From the NCBI GenBank assembly GCA_003661745.1, contig QMWS01000025.1, forward strand, positions 1-8,347: DNA of 8,347 nucleotides, in the 5' to 3' direction. The stretch is from Thermoprotei archaeon. Its GTDB lineage: Archaea > Thermoproteota > Thermoprotei_A > Sulfolobales > NBVN01. Below, piece after piece: positions 1-5,818 of the stretch. The notes under the pieces are model-generated. The model was not told the origin of the DNA, ran no database searches, and saw only the letters and a list, made by a program, of their open reading frames with translations. Numbering within the stretch: the stretch's first letter is position 1; each line of letters begins with the position of its first letter. The position numbers and the translations under genes are program-made.

Positions 1-288
1 CTTCTTTATTCTCCTCGGTATGTAGCTGACCTCCATGCCTCTAAGGCCGAAGGTTCCATCAATCATCTCAATTACTTCATCTCTCTCAATTAAGCTTACC
101 AGTACCTTCCTTAGCCTATCCTCGCCTGCTAGACCGCTCAGCTCCTTCCTTAACTCACCCCATGTCACTGGCCTTCCTTTCCTCTTAATTATCTTAATGA
201 CTAACCTTTCTAGCTCGCTGTCATCCGGCGCCCGCATTACGACCACATCCTCATCCTCATAAACAACCTTTAGGTCCTCTGTTGCCAT
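1..288 (-). CDS. Small winged-helix-like protein, 3' part missing at window edge
   Basis: The minus-strand frame stays open from an ATG at 288-286 to the left edge, giving the first 96 residues. It starts MATEDLKVVYEDEDVVVMR and is highly charged. A very good Shine-Dalgarno (GGAGGTGAG, 301-293) sits 4-5 nt ahead of the ATG and fixes the start. Residues about 24-80 read like a winged helix-turn-helix: a first helix (ELERLVIKIIKRKG), then VTWGELRKELSG, a likely recognition helix (DRLRKVLVSLIERDEVIEM) and a short wing (DGTFGLRG). The segment after that is basic (YIPRRIKK). I infer nucleic-acid binding from this pattern only and do not recognise the family. There are no cysteines or membrane segments in the visible part. 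It is divergent from the gene at 425. The plus-strand frame over the same bases is a shadow without a ribosome site. Confidence 0.72.
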   Translation of the reverse strand, partial: MATEDLKVVYEDEDVVVMRAPDDSELERLVIKIIKRKGRPVTWGELRKELSGLAGEDRLRKVLVSLIERDEVIEMIDGTFGLRGMEVSYIPRRIKK

Positions 289-292
289 GCTT

Positions 293-332
293 CTCACCTC
301 CTAAATATAATATATACACATCATTATTTAAA
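293..332 (-). promoter_or_regulatory. Promoter and Shine-Dalgarno of the left-edge gene
   Basis: Read on the minus strand, TTTAAATAAT (332-323) is a good archaeal TATA box. It predicts transcription starting near 304, just ahead of the strong Shine-Dalgarno GGAGGTGAG (301-293). A second AT-rich run (GTATATATTATATTTA, 316-301) also looks TATA-like but would put the start inside the gene, so it is less likely. Confidence 0.45.
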
Positions 333-380
333 CCTAGTAGTACGTTAGATAACACTTGCTAAACCCCATAGATCCCCGTA

Positions 381-419
381 CTTTTAAGATGTTACCGGAT
401 CCGAGAGCTAGGTAGGGTG
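381..419 (+). promoter_or_regulatory. Promoter of the small unknown gene at 425
   Basis: CTTTTAAG (381-388) matches the crenarchaeal TATA box and predicts transcription starting near 410. The short leader then holds GGTG (416-419), 5 nt ahead of the ATG at 425. The GTG at 422 would have only a 2-nt spacer, so the ATG is favoured. Confidence 0.4.
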
Positions 420-424
420 CTGTG

Positions 425-730
425 ATGTTCAAGTTAATGACGCTGATAGCAACAATACCTAATTCCTTGAGTAACGTAACATATGATGAAATAATCAGGA
501 AGATATGGTTAATCACTTCATACCTAAAGGATGAGGTAGGTTTAAAGGTAAATCTGGTTGTTGCTCAAGGAGGTAAAGAGCCTCAGCTCATAGTTATGGA
601 TGAGGTCATAGACCTAAACGACAATATAGACTTCATCATAGAGAAGATAACATCTAAGTTGACTTACGACGTCGGGGACCAAGACTTCATAAACAAAGTT
701 GCTGTTGCTCTAAAAAGTAAGTTCGGCTAA
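425..730 (+). CDS. Conserved-looking small protein of unknown function (about 101 aa)
   Basis: I do not recognise this gene. The frame can start at GTG 422 or ATG 425; the ATG is preferred because GGTG lies 5 nt ahead of it. The product is small, soluble and apparently alpha/beta. It has a hydrophobic first strand (FKLMTLIATIP), a helix around DEIIRKIWLITSYLKDE, two strands (LKVNLVVAQ and PQLIVMDEVIDL) joined by a GGKEP turn, then two helices ending in KSKFG. This order loosely recalls thioredoxin-like or ferredoxin-like small folds, but there are no cysteines and no catalytic motif to support it. Base composition and codon use match the neighbours, and it has its own promoter and ribosome site, so it is very likely a real gene. 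It lies 75 bp upstream of the regulator at 806 in the same direction, so the two may be partly co-transcribed. Confidence 0.7.
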   Translation: MFKLMTLIATIPNSLSNVTYDEIIRKIWLITSYLKDEVGLKVNLVVAQGGKEPQLIVMDEVIDLNDNIDFIIEKITSKLTYDVGDQDFINKVAVALKSKFG

Positions 731-759
731 CATAAAGTTTTAATTGGTTTACGATAACA

Positions 760-801
760 TTTTTAATGCAACTTTTTAACATATTTGTTGGAAAGGGGTG
801 A
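760..801 (+). promoter_or_regulatory. Promoter and Shine-Dalgarno of the wHTH-phosphoribosyltransferase gene
   Basis: Two TATA-like boxes lie in tandem: TTTTTAAT (760-767) and CTTTTTAA (772-779). The first predicts transcription starting near 789 and a short leader carrying the ribosome site AGGGGTGA (794-801), four bases ahead of the ATG at 806. The second would give a nearly leaderless message. The ribosome site decides the start in favour of 806 over the in-frame TTG at 785. Confidence 0.45.
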
Positions 802-805
802 AGAA

Positions 806-1513
806 ATGCTTGCCGATGTAAGGATATTTGCTATTGAGTTATTAAGATCGTTCAAGAAGGTATTTAAGTATAAGGAGCTAGAGGCGATCACAGGGCTACC
901 AGCACCTGCTTTATGGAGATACATTAACATGAAGATAATGCCTAGTGAGGAGAGAGCACAAGAGCTGATTAATAAATTAACAAGTCCTTCAGTTATAAAT
1001 AAGATATTTGAGAACAACATAATATCAGTCGATGGCAATATCTTCAACTTAACTAGGATAATTTACAACGTCAGTCTATTGAAGATATTTGCATTCTTAG
1101 CATTTAAGGAGTTCCAGAGGTACAACATAACTGCTGTCGCAACAGTTGAAGTTGATGGAATACCTGTTGCAGTAAATGTAGCTGATGTTTTAGATGCTAA
1201 GTTAGTTATAGCTAGGAAAAACCCTGATATAGGTATTAAGAGCTACTACGAGACGAGCTTCATTGCCACAGACCCGCCAGCCGTAGTAAACTTGTTTATG
1301 CCAACAAATGCTCTAAACATTAACGATCGCGTGCTAATAGTAGACGATCTACTGAGGACAGGAAAGACGAGCTCAGCATTAATGAGACTAGTTAAGATGT
1401 CAGGTGCCACACCTATCGGTGTATTCTCAATAATCGCTGTCGGCGATAAATGGAAAGCTGCGCTAAAGGATGAGGTCGAGAAGATATACATAGTGAAGCA
1501 GCTACCTGGCTAG
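806..1513 (+). CDS. Winged-helix / phosphoribosyltransferase-like transcription regulator (GfcR type)
   Basis: The 235-residue protein joins a DNA-binding domain to a type I phosphoribosyltransferase (PRT) fold. Residues about 1-60 form a helix-turn-helix (FKYKELEAITGLPAPALWRY, then a helix starting PSEERAQELINKL). The PRT domain follows from about residue 75. Its signature is VLIVDDLLRTGKTS at 176-189: two acidic residues followed by the TGKT phosphate loop, the canonical PRPP-binding motif, fully intact. A region like the flexible loop (ARKNPDIGIKSYYETS) precedes it. This architecture is known from archaeal GfcR, which regulates sugar catabolism in haloarchaea; related proteins are often annotated as purine or orotate PRTs. 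I infer a regulator that senses PRPP or a nucleotide, with unknown targets. Enzymatic PRT activity cannot be excluded. The ATG at 806 is chosen over TTG 785 because AGGGGTGA lies directly upstream of it. Confidence 0.85.
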   Translation: MLADVRIFAIELLRSFKKVFKYKELEAITGLPAPALWRYINMKIMPSEERAQELINKLTSPSVINKIFENNIISVDGNIFNLTRIIYNVSLLKIFAFLAFKEFQRYNITAVATVEVDGIPVAVNVADVLDAKLVIARKNPDIGIKSYYETSFIATDPPAVVNLFMPTNALNINDRVLIVDDLLRTGKTSSALMRLVKMSGATPIGVFSIIAVGDKWKAALKDEVEKIYIVKQLPG

Positions 1514-1561
1514 CACGCAAGCTTCCCCTACAGCAGTTACCTCAATGCCACGTAACCGTAA

Positions 1562-1581
1562 CTTTTAGCTATAAAATAGCT
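1562..1581 (+). promoter_or_regulatory. Promoter of the phosphoesterase gene with overlapping inverted repeat
   Basis: CTTTTAGCTATAAAA (1562-1576) contains TATA-like sequence and predicts transcription starting near 1590-1600, giving a leader of only about 10-20 nt. The leader has no clear Shine-Dalgarno. The box lies inside a perfect inverted repeat, AGCTA-TAAAA-TAGCT (1567-1581), a plausible repressor site. The rest of the 98-bp gap (1514-1611) shows nothing else I can support. Confidence 0.4.
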
Positions 1582-1611
1582 GCACTTACACCGAAACAGC
1601 GGGTTCATTGA

Positions 1612-2244
1612 ATGACATTGATTAAGATAGGCTACATAACGGACTTAAACCAAAAGGAGGAGCTGGGGCATGCCCTCTTAGTCAACTTAATTAATGCATA
1701 TAGAGTAGATGCCATCCTAATCGGGGGTGACTGCAATCTAGACCCACAGAACCTGCCACTTAAGGATAAAGTTAAATACTATATCCTGAGTGGCGATAAG
1801 GATGATATCTACATAACTAAAACATCGAGAAAGCTAGGCAACTTACTTGACGGCAGCATCGTTTACTTGGGTAATATAGCGATTGCAGGAATAAGTGGTC
1901 TGGACTGCTATCAGAGCATTATAAAGCTCTCTAAGGCCCTCAGTCAGAGCGGAAATAAGGTAAGGATTAATATTCTAGTAACACACCACCCACCTAAAGG
2001 CTGCCTCGACCGCATAGAAGCACTTAACATAAGGGCTGGTCTAAGTTCGGTGAGAGATCTAATAGATAAGCTAAGGCCTAATGCTGTCCTAACGGGGCAC
2101 TTAGGTAATCGAGGCATATGCTACATAGATGATATCCCAGTAATTAATCCGGGTCCTGCAGAAGACGGTTTCTGTACTGTGCTCGAGTTTAGGAGTGATG
2201 GGGCACTCCGGAGCGCCTTATTACTTAAGCTGCAGTTTAAATAA
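1612..2244 (+). CDS. Calcineurin-like metallophosphoesterase with degenerate active site
   Basis: This 210-residue protein has the order of motifs of small calcineurin-like phosphoesterases, but several metal ligands are changed. Motif I (normally D-x-H) is D11-L-N13. Motif II keeps the bridging aspartate (GGD, D40). Motif III (normally GNHD/E) is G61-D-K-D64, losing the asparagine ligand and the catalytic histidine. Motif IV is kept (THHPP, H125/H126). Motif V (normally GHxH) is G162-H-L-G165, losing the second histidine. The NPGPA near residue 179 matches the NPGS-type turn of the family. So about half the usual ligands are substituted while the fold signature remains, with no frameshift or stop. 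It may bind one metal, have changed chemistry, or act as a non-catalytic binding protein. The ATG at 1612 follows a promoter with almost no leader. Family assignment is fairly sure; function is unknown. Confidence 0.8.
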   Translation: MTLIKIGYITDLNQKEELGHALLVNLINAYRVDAILIGGDCNLDPQNLPLKDKVKYYILSGDKDDIYITKTSRKLGNLLDGSIVYLGNIAIAGISGLDCYQSIIKLSKALSQSGNKVRINILVTHHPPKGCLDRIEALNIRAGLSSVRDLIDKLRPNAVLTGHLGNRGICYIDDIPVINPGPAEDGFCTVLEFRSDGALRSALLLKLQFK

Positions 2245-2269
2245 GTAAGAAATATAAGTAAGAAATATA
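2241..2269. repeat. 13-bp tandem duplication across the phosphoesterase stop codon
   Basis: The unit ATAAGTAAGAAAT occurs twice without mismatch (2241-2253 and 2254-2266), followed by three bases of a third copy. The TAA stop at 2242-2244 lies within the first unit. On the minus strand the region is T-rich and lies just beyond the end of the acetyltransferase gene. Confidence 0.85.
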
Positions 2270-2275
2270 TTGAGT
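2245..2275 (-). terminator. Possible T-rich terminator of the acetyltransferase gene
   Basis: Beyond the stop at 2289 the minus-strand transcript enters repeated T-rich tracts (ATATTTCTTACTTAT, twice). Archaeal termination often uses such U-rich tracts without a hairpin, and I see no strong stem here. The assignment rests on composition and on the convergent position. Confidence 0.35.
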
Positions 2276-2288
2276 TAACACGGCACGA

Positions 2289-2777
2289 TTAGAGCTCCTT
2301 AGCCATAAGGTACGCGTCCTCACCATCCGCGTAGTAGTACCTAATTATCTTCACTTTCTTGAAGCCTAACTTCTCATAAAGCTTAATAGCGGGGGTATTA
2401 CTCACCCTAACCTCAAGGTATGCCTCGTCAGCATTATAGAGTTCCTTCATTCTCTTAAGCACCTCAACCATTAATGCGTATCCTATACCGCGCCTTCTGT
2501 AGTCGGGGTGAACAGCAATACTAACTATGTGACCAAGCCGCCTCAAGTCTCTCTTCAGAAACCCGAAACCCCTCTCGATCCTGGTCATGACGTAGCCAAC
2601 AATTTTCGAGTTGACTTCAGCTACAAGAAATATCCTGCCCCATAGGTACAGGTGATCCTTCCAGAACTGAAGCGGATAATGCTCCTTCAGTGAAATCATG
2701 TTTATCTTTACTACCTGGTCAAGATCCTCCTCCCTTATCTCCCTGATAATGAACTCGCTCACACTATATACCCGCAA
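2289..2777 (-). CDS. ard1: Ard1/RimI-type protein N-terminal acetyltransferase
   Basis: This is a GNAT-fold enzyme of 162 residues that should acetylate protein N-termini using acetyl-CoA in the cytoplasm. The acetyl-CoA loop is RRRGIG at 94-99, after the strand HIVSIAVHPDY. The C-terminal blocks YLEVRVSN (120-127), AIKLYEKLGFKKVK and YYADGEDAYLMA match, nearly residue for residue, the Sulfolobus solfataricus Ard1 protein as I recall it. That enzyme acetylates many N-termini, including Alba. The glutamate in the first loop region (E32, in SLKEHYP) corresponds to one implicated in its catalysis. The start is uncertain. TTG at 2777 gives the length used here, and GTG at 2762 would remove five residues; neither has a clear ribosome site, so leaderless initiation is likely. 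It is divergent from coaBC and convergent with the phosphoesterase. Confidence 0.92.
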   Translation of the reverse strand: MRVYSVSEFIIREIREEDLDQVVKINMISLKEHYPLQFWKDHLYLWGRIFLVAEVNSKIVGYVMTRIERGFGFLKRDLRRLGHIVSIAVHPDYRRRGIGYALMVEVLKRMKELYNADEAYLEVRVSNTPAIKLYEKLGFKKVKIIRYYYADGEDAYLMAKEL

Positions 2778-2780
2778 GGT

Positions 2781-2828
2781 TATTTATTTTGAGTTTAAAT
2801 TTAATCTATTAGCGGATTCAAGTAGGTG
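2781..2828. promoter_or_regulatory. Divergent promoter region between ard1 and coaBC
   Basis: The 57-bp gap contains TTTAAATTTAA (2794-2804), which is self-complementary enough to serve as a TATA box in both directions. Toward coaBC it predicts a start near 2824. Toward ard1 it predicts a start near 2773-2777, consistent with a leaderless TTG; a second AT-rich run at 2790-2781 would suit the GTG at 2762 instead. AGGTG (2824-2828) is the coaBC ribosome site, six bases ahead of its TTG start. Confidence 0.45.
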
Positions 2829-2834
2829 TAATGT

Positions 2835-4082
2835 TTGAAGAGGCTTAAGCATCACCCAAGTAGTGAAATAGTAGGTACTCACTCCTCCGCGCTTAAAGGC
2901 ACTAGTATAGTTGTAGGTGTTACGTCATCAGCAGCTGCCTACAGGACTATTGATGTTGTGAGGGAGTTGATGAGGAGAGGCGCTGATGTCCACGTAGTGA
3001 TGAGCAGGAATGCTACTAAGCTAATATCACCAACGCTATTCGAGTGGGCTACAGGCAATGAAGTATACGTAGAGTTCGGTGGAGAGACAGGACACATAGC
3101 ACTCTCTAAAATGTGCAACTCCATGGTCATAGCTCCAGCAACACTCAATACTATCGCTAAAATAGCTAGCGGTGTAGCTGATACTTCTGTAACACTAACA
3201 GCAATAACGATGGTGGGTATGGGTAAGCCGGTAATTATTGTTCCTGCGATGCATAAGTGCTTATGGGACTCGCCGCAGGCAAAGGAGGTATTAGGTAAAA
3301 TTAGGCAGTGGGATATGATTGTCGTGCCGCCAGCAATTGAGGAGAATAAGGCTAAGTTCCCTCCGGTTGAGGATATAGTAGCTGCTGCTGAAGCAGCCAC
3401 CCTACGAGGAAGAGATCTACGAGGCCTCAAAATTTTAGTTACTGCTGGCCCTACTAGGGAATACCTTGACCCAGTTAGGTTCCTAACGAACGCTAGCAGC
3501 GGTAGGATGGGTATAGCCATTGCTAGGGAGGCATACTTCAGGGGAGCTGAGGTAACTCTAGTACACGGACCCGTGTCGATTAGCGTACCGCGCTACGTTA
3601 GAGCAGTAGAAGTTACAACCACTAAGGAAATGCTTGAAGCAGTAGTAAGTGAGGTTACGTCAGAAGATTACGACGCCGTGATACTAGCAGCAGCACCTGT
3701 CGACTACTCATTCAGTAGGTACTCTAAAGAGAAGATCAAGTCCAGCAGTAAGGAGCTAGAGCTAACTTTAGTCCCGACACCAAAGATATCCGTTGAATTA
3801 CGGAAAGTATTTAACGGTCTTCTAGTAGGGTTCGCAGCTGAGACAACATTTGGCAGCAACAACAAGTTGATTGCTCTAGCTCAGGAAAAATTAAGGAAAA
3901 GGGGATTCAATATAATAGTAGCAAACGACGTGAGCAGGCCTGATGTGGGGTTCTCCTCGGACTTTAACGAAGTCTACATTATTGATGATAGAGGTCTAGC
4001 GGAACATATACCCAAGTCACCTAAGTCCGTAATTGCCAGAAGACTGCTAGATATAGTGAGAGATAGGGTAATGGGTCGATGA
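2835..4082 (+). CDS. coaBC: Bifunctional phosphopantothenoylcysteine decarboxylase / phosphopantothenate-cysteine ligase
   Basis: This 415-residue protein joins cysteine to 4'-phosphopantothenate and then decarboxylates the product to 4'-phosphopantetheine. The flavin-dependent CoaC domain (about 22-190) has SSAAAYR near residue 31, the catalytic histidine in GHIALSK (H87), PATLN (101-105) and PAMHKCLW (137-144), where bacterial enzymes have PAMNxxMW. The bacterial flap cysteine is absent; the region reads EENKAKFP, which resembles the archaeal M. jannaschii enzyme as I recall it. The CoaB ligase domain (about 195-415) shows VTAGPTREYLDPVR, the TNASSGRMG loop with N219, AAAPVDY (285-291), KIK at 300-302, GFAAET and IVANDVSRPD. 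The N-terminal HPSSEIVGTHSS stretch also fits archaeal homologues. TTG at 2835 is chosen because AGGTG (2824-2828) is ideally spaced for it. The TGA overlaps the next gene's ATG. Confidence 0.95.
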   Translation: MKRLKHHPSSEIVGTHSSALKGTSIVVGVTSSAAAYRTIDVVRELMRRGADVHVVMSRNATKLISPTLFEWATGNEVYVEFGGETGHIALSKMCNSMVIAPATLNTIAKIASGVADTSVTLTAITMVGMGKPVIIVPAMHKCLWDSPQAKEVLGKIRQWDMIVVPPAIEENKAKFPPVEDIVAAAEAATLRGRDLRGLKILVTAGPTREYLDPVRFLTNASSGRMGIAIAREAYFRGAEVTLVHGPVSISVPRYVRAVEVTTTKEMLEAVVSEVTSEDYDAVILAAAPVDYSFSRYSKEKIKSSSKELELTLVPTPKISVELRKVFNGLLVGFAAETTFGSNNKLIALAQEKLRKRGFNIIVANDVSRPDVGFSSDFNEVYIIDDRGLAEHIPKSPKSVIARRLLDIVRDRVMGR

Positions 4083-4948
4083 TAGTTAGGATCCCACTAC
4101 ACGTAAGCGGCTTCTGGGTCCCTATCATAAAAAAGGACTACATACTGTCGGGCTCCCTCGGCGCCGGCATTACGTTAAGTCCCTACTGCGTGGTTAGGGA
4201 AACCAGCAAGAAAGTAAATGAAATTGATAGCGTACTAGCTAAGGGGGCGAACATAGTTAATGCCGTAGCTAATTACCTAGGATCGAAGCCCGATATCGAC
4301 ATAGAGTTGCTGACGAATGTAGAGTTAGGTGAGGGCTTCGGCTTAAGTGCCGCCCTTGCCCTAGGGTATGCCATATACTTACTAAGAAAGAAGCGGAGTG
4401 CCGTATCCCTTATTGAGGCAAGCAAGGCAGCGCACTTCGCCGAAGTATACAATATGACCGGGCTGGGTGACGTAATAGCTGAGGCACTGGGAAGAGGTCT
4501 CACGGTCAGGATACGCCCCGGCCCACCCGGCATAGGTGAGGTAGACTGTGTGCTCGTTAATGAGAGAGTAAAAGTAACTACGGTGCACTTAGGCGGAAAG
4601 ATATTCACACCTCAAATGCTAAGGCAGTACTACAGCAAGATAGTTGAGGCAGGACGGGCGGCATATAGCGAGTTCCTCAGGGATTACAGCATTTACTCGT
4701 TCCTTAATAAAGCGTATGAATTCAGTAGAGCAGTAGGATTTCTTGACCCTAAGCTTGACGAAGAGCTGAGGAACCGCCTCAAGAACTACATAAGCAGTGG
4801 ATCTGTTTTAGGGTACTTCGTCAAGAAATCGCTGCTTGTTATTGTTCACAGTCCTAGCTGTTCTGACGAACTTAAGGATATTCTTAGAAACTACGGCATT
4901 GTCAGGATCTTTGATCTGGCCCCTAATGGTCTAACTATTGAATATTAG
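4079..4948 (+). CDS. Pantoate kinase (GHMP family)
   Basis: Pantoate kinase phosphorylates pantoate to 4-phosphopantoate with ATP, the archaeal replacement for pantothenate kinase. The 289-residue length suits the family. The GHMP ATP loop is ELGEGFGLSAA (82-92). The characteristic downstream blocks are AHFAEV (118-123) and TGLGDV (127-132), with a glycine-rich segment RIRPGPPG at 144-151. The TGLGDV block separates pantoate kinases from mevalonate and homoserine kinases. The ATG sits in an ATGA overlap with the coaBC stop, so translation is probably coupled and the pair forms an operon. The next pathway gene lies 83 bp downstream, behind its own likely promoter. The enzyme order implied here (kinase before beta-alanine condensation) is the one established biochemically in Thermococcus. 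Confidence 0.93.
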   Translation: MIVRIPLHVSGFWVPIIKKDYILSGSLGAGITLSPYCVVRETSKKVNEIDSVLAKGANIVNAVANYLGSKPDIDIELLTNVELGEGFGLSAALALGYAIYLLRKKRSAVSLIEASKAAHFAEVYNMTGLGDVIAEALGRGLTVRIRPGPPGIGEVDCVLVNERVKVTTVHLGGKIFTPQMLRQYYSKIVEAGRAAYSEFLRDYSIYSFLNKAYEFSRAVGFLDPKLDEELRNRLKNYISSGSVLGYFVKKSLLVIVHSPSCSDELKDILRNYGIVRIFDLAPNGLTIEY

Positions 4949-4988
4949 TAATCCTATACTTAACCTAAAGTAGTCGCAGTTGTTATTA

Positions 4989-5004
4989 ATTTTTAACTTT
5001 TAAC
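4989..5004 (+). promoter_or_regulatory. Promoter of the phosphopantothenate synthetase gene
   Basis: ATTTTTAAC and CTTTTAAC follow each other (4989-5004) and resemble two overlapping TATA boxes. They predict transcription starting near 5018-5030, so the message from ATG 5032 would have little or no leader; no Shine-Dalgarno is visible. The same T-rich tract could also end the coaBC-pantoate kinase transcript. Confidence 0.45.
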
Positions 5005-5031
5005 TCAGTGTCTAGATAACGGTAACAGACG

Positions 5032-5817
5032 ATGGTGGACAATGTAGAGATCCCGCCTACACACCCGAGATATAAATCACTAATTATCAGGGAAAAACTT
5101 GTTGAGGGCTTTAAGGCTGGCTACGTGGTGCCTCAAGGCCTTATAGCCCATGGAAGGGGGGAGTGCTTTGACTACTTAATTGGAGAGGAGACCGCACCAT
5201 TCGCTAAGAAGGCTATAGATGCTGCTATTGCCGCGCTTCTCCTAGCTAAGCACCCAGTAATTTCCGTTAACGGCAACGTCGCCGCCTTAACGCCAGGAGA
5301 GGTCGTTGAACTAGCTAACATCATTGGTGCACGAGTTGAGATTAACTTGTTCTATAGGACCGAGGATAGGGTTAGGAAGATAGCTGAGATCCTCAGAAAG
5401 CACGGCGCTCAGGAGGTATTAGGTGTAGATGATGCTACAGCTACAATTCCGGAGCTTTATAGTGAGAGAAGGAGAGTGAGCCCTAAGGGTATACTAGTAG
5501 CTGATGTGGTGTTAGTCCCCCTAGAAGATGGAGACCGCACAGAGGCTCTCAGGAAAATGGGTAAGACTGTTATTGCCATAGACTTGAACCCCTTCTCAAG
5601 AACTGCTAGGGCTGCTAACATAACTATAGTTGATAATATCGTCAGAGCTCTACCATTAATGATTGAAAGAGCTAAGGAGTTAAAGAGTAAGAACAGGGAG
5701 TACTTAAGGAGCATACTCGACTCCTATAATAATGACGCCGTTCTTAAGGAGGCTATTCGATATATTGCTGAGAGATTGCTGAAGCTTAGTGAATGTGGTA
5801 GAGTGACCCTGTACTAG
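5032..5817 (+). CDS. 4-phosphopantoate--beta-alanine ligase (phosphopantothenate synthetase)
   Basis: This archaeal enzyme condenses 4-phosphopantoate with beta-alanine, using ATP, to give 4'-phosphopantothenate. The 261-residue protein has the family's hallmark order: IPPTHPRYKSL (7-17), GLIAHGRGECFDYLIGE (36-52), HPVISVNGN (74-82), then LEDGDRTEAL (164-173), IAIDLNPFSRTARAA (181-195) and a VDNIVRALP segment at about 200-208. These blocks make the identification firm. It acts directly on the product of the pantoate kinase upstream and supplies the substrate of CoaBC. The start at ATG 5032 agrees with homologues, which begin shortly before the IPxxHPRY block. The stop lies only 1 bp from the panB stop on the other strand. 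Confidence 0.94.
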   Translation: MVDNVEIPPTHPRYKSLIIREKLVEGFKAGYVVPQGLIAHGRGECFDYLIGEETAPFAKKAIDAAIAALLLAKHPVISVNGNVAALTPGEVVELANIIGARVEINLFYRTEDRVRKIAEILRKHGAQEVLGVDDATATIPELYSERRRVSPKGILVADVVLVPLEDGDRTEALRKMGKTVIAIDLNPFSRTARAANITIVDNIVRALPLMIERAKELKSKNREYLRSILDSYNNDAVLKEAIRYIAERLLKLSECGRVTLY

Positions 5818-5818
5818 C

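Noticed and set aside
35..262. Serine-rich open frame on the plus strand
   Set aside because: It is the reverse of the left-edge winged-helix gene, which has a strong Shine-Dalgarno and a sensible charged sequence.
785..805. TTG at 785 as start of the regulator
   Set aside because: The ribosome site AGGGGTGA (794-801) lies downstream of that TTG and is spaced for the ATG at 806.
2939..3520. Open frame of 193 codons on the minus strand
   Set aside because: It is antisense to the strongly identified coaBC, has no ribosome site or promoter, and its residue make-up mirrors the opposite strand.
4949..5031. coaBC, pantoate kinase and phosphopantothenate synthetase as one strict operon
   Set aside because: An 83-bp gap with two TATA-like boxes placed for a leaderless start points to a separate promoter; read-through is still possible.
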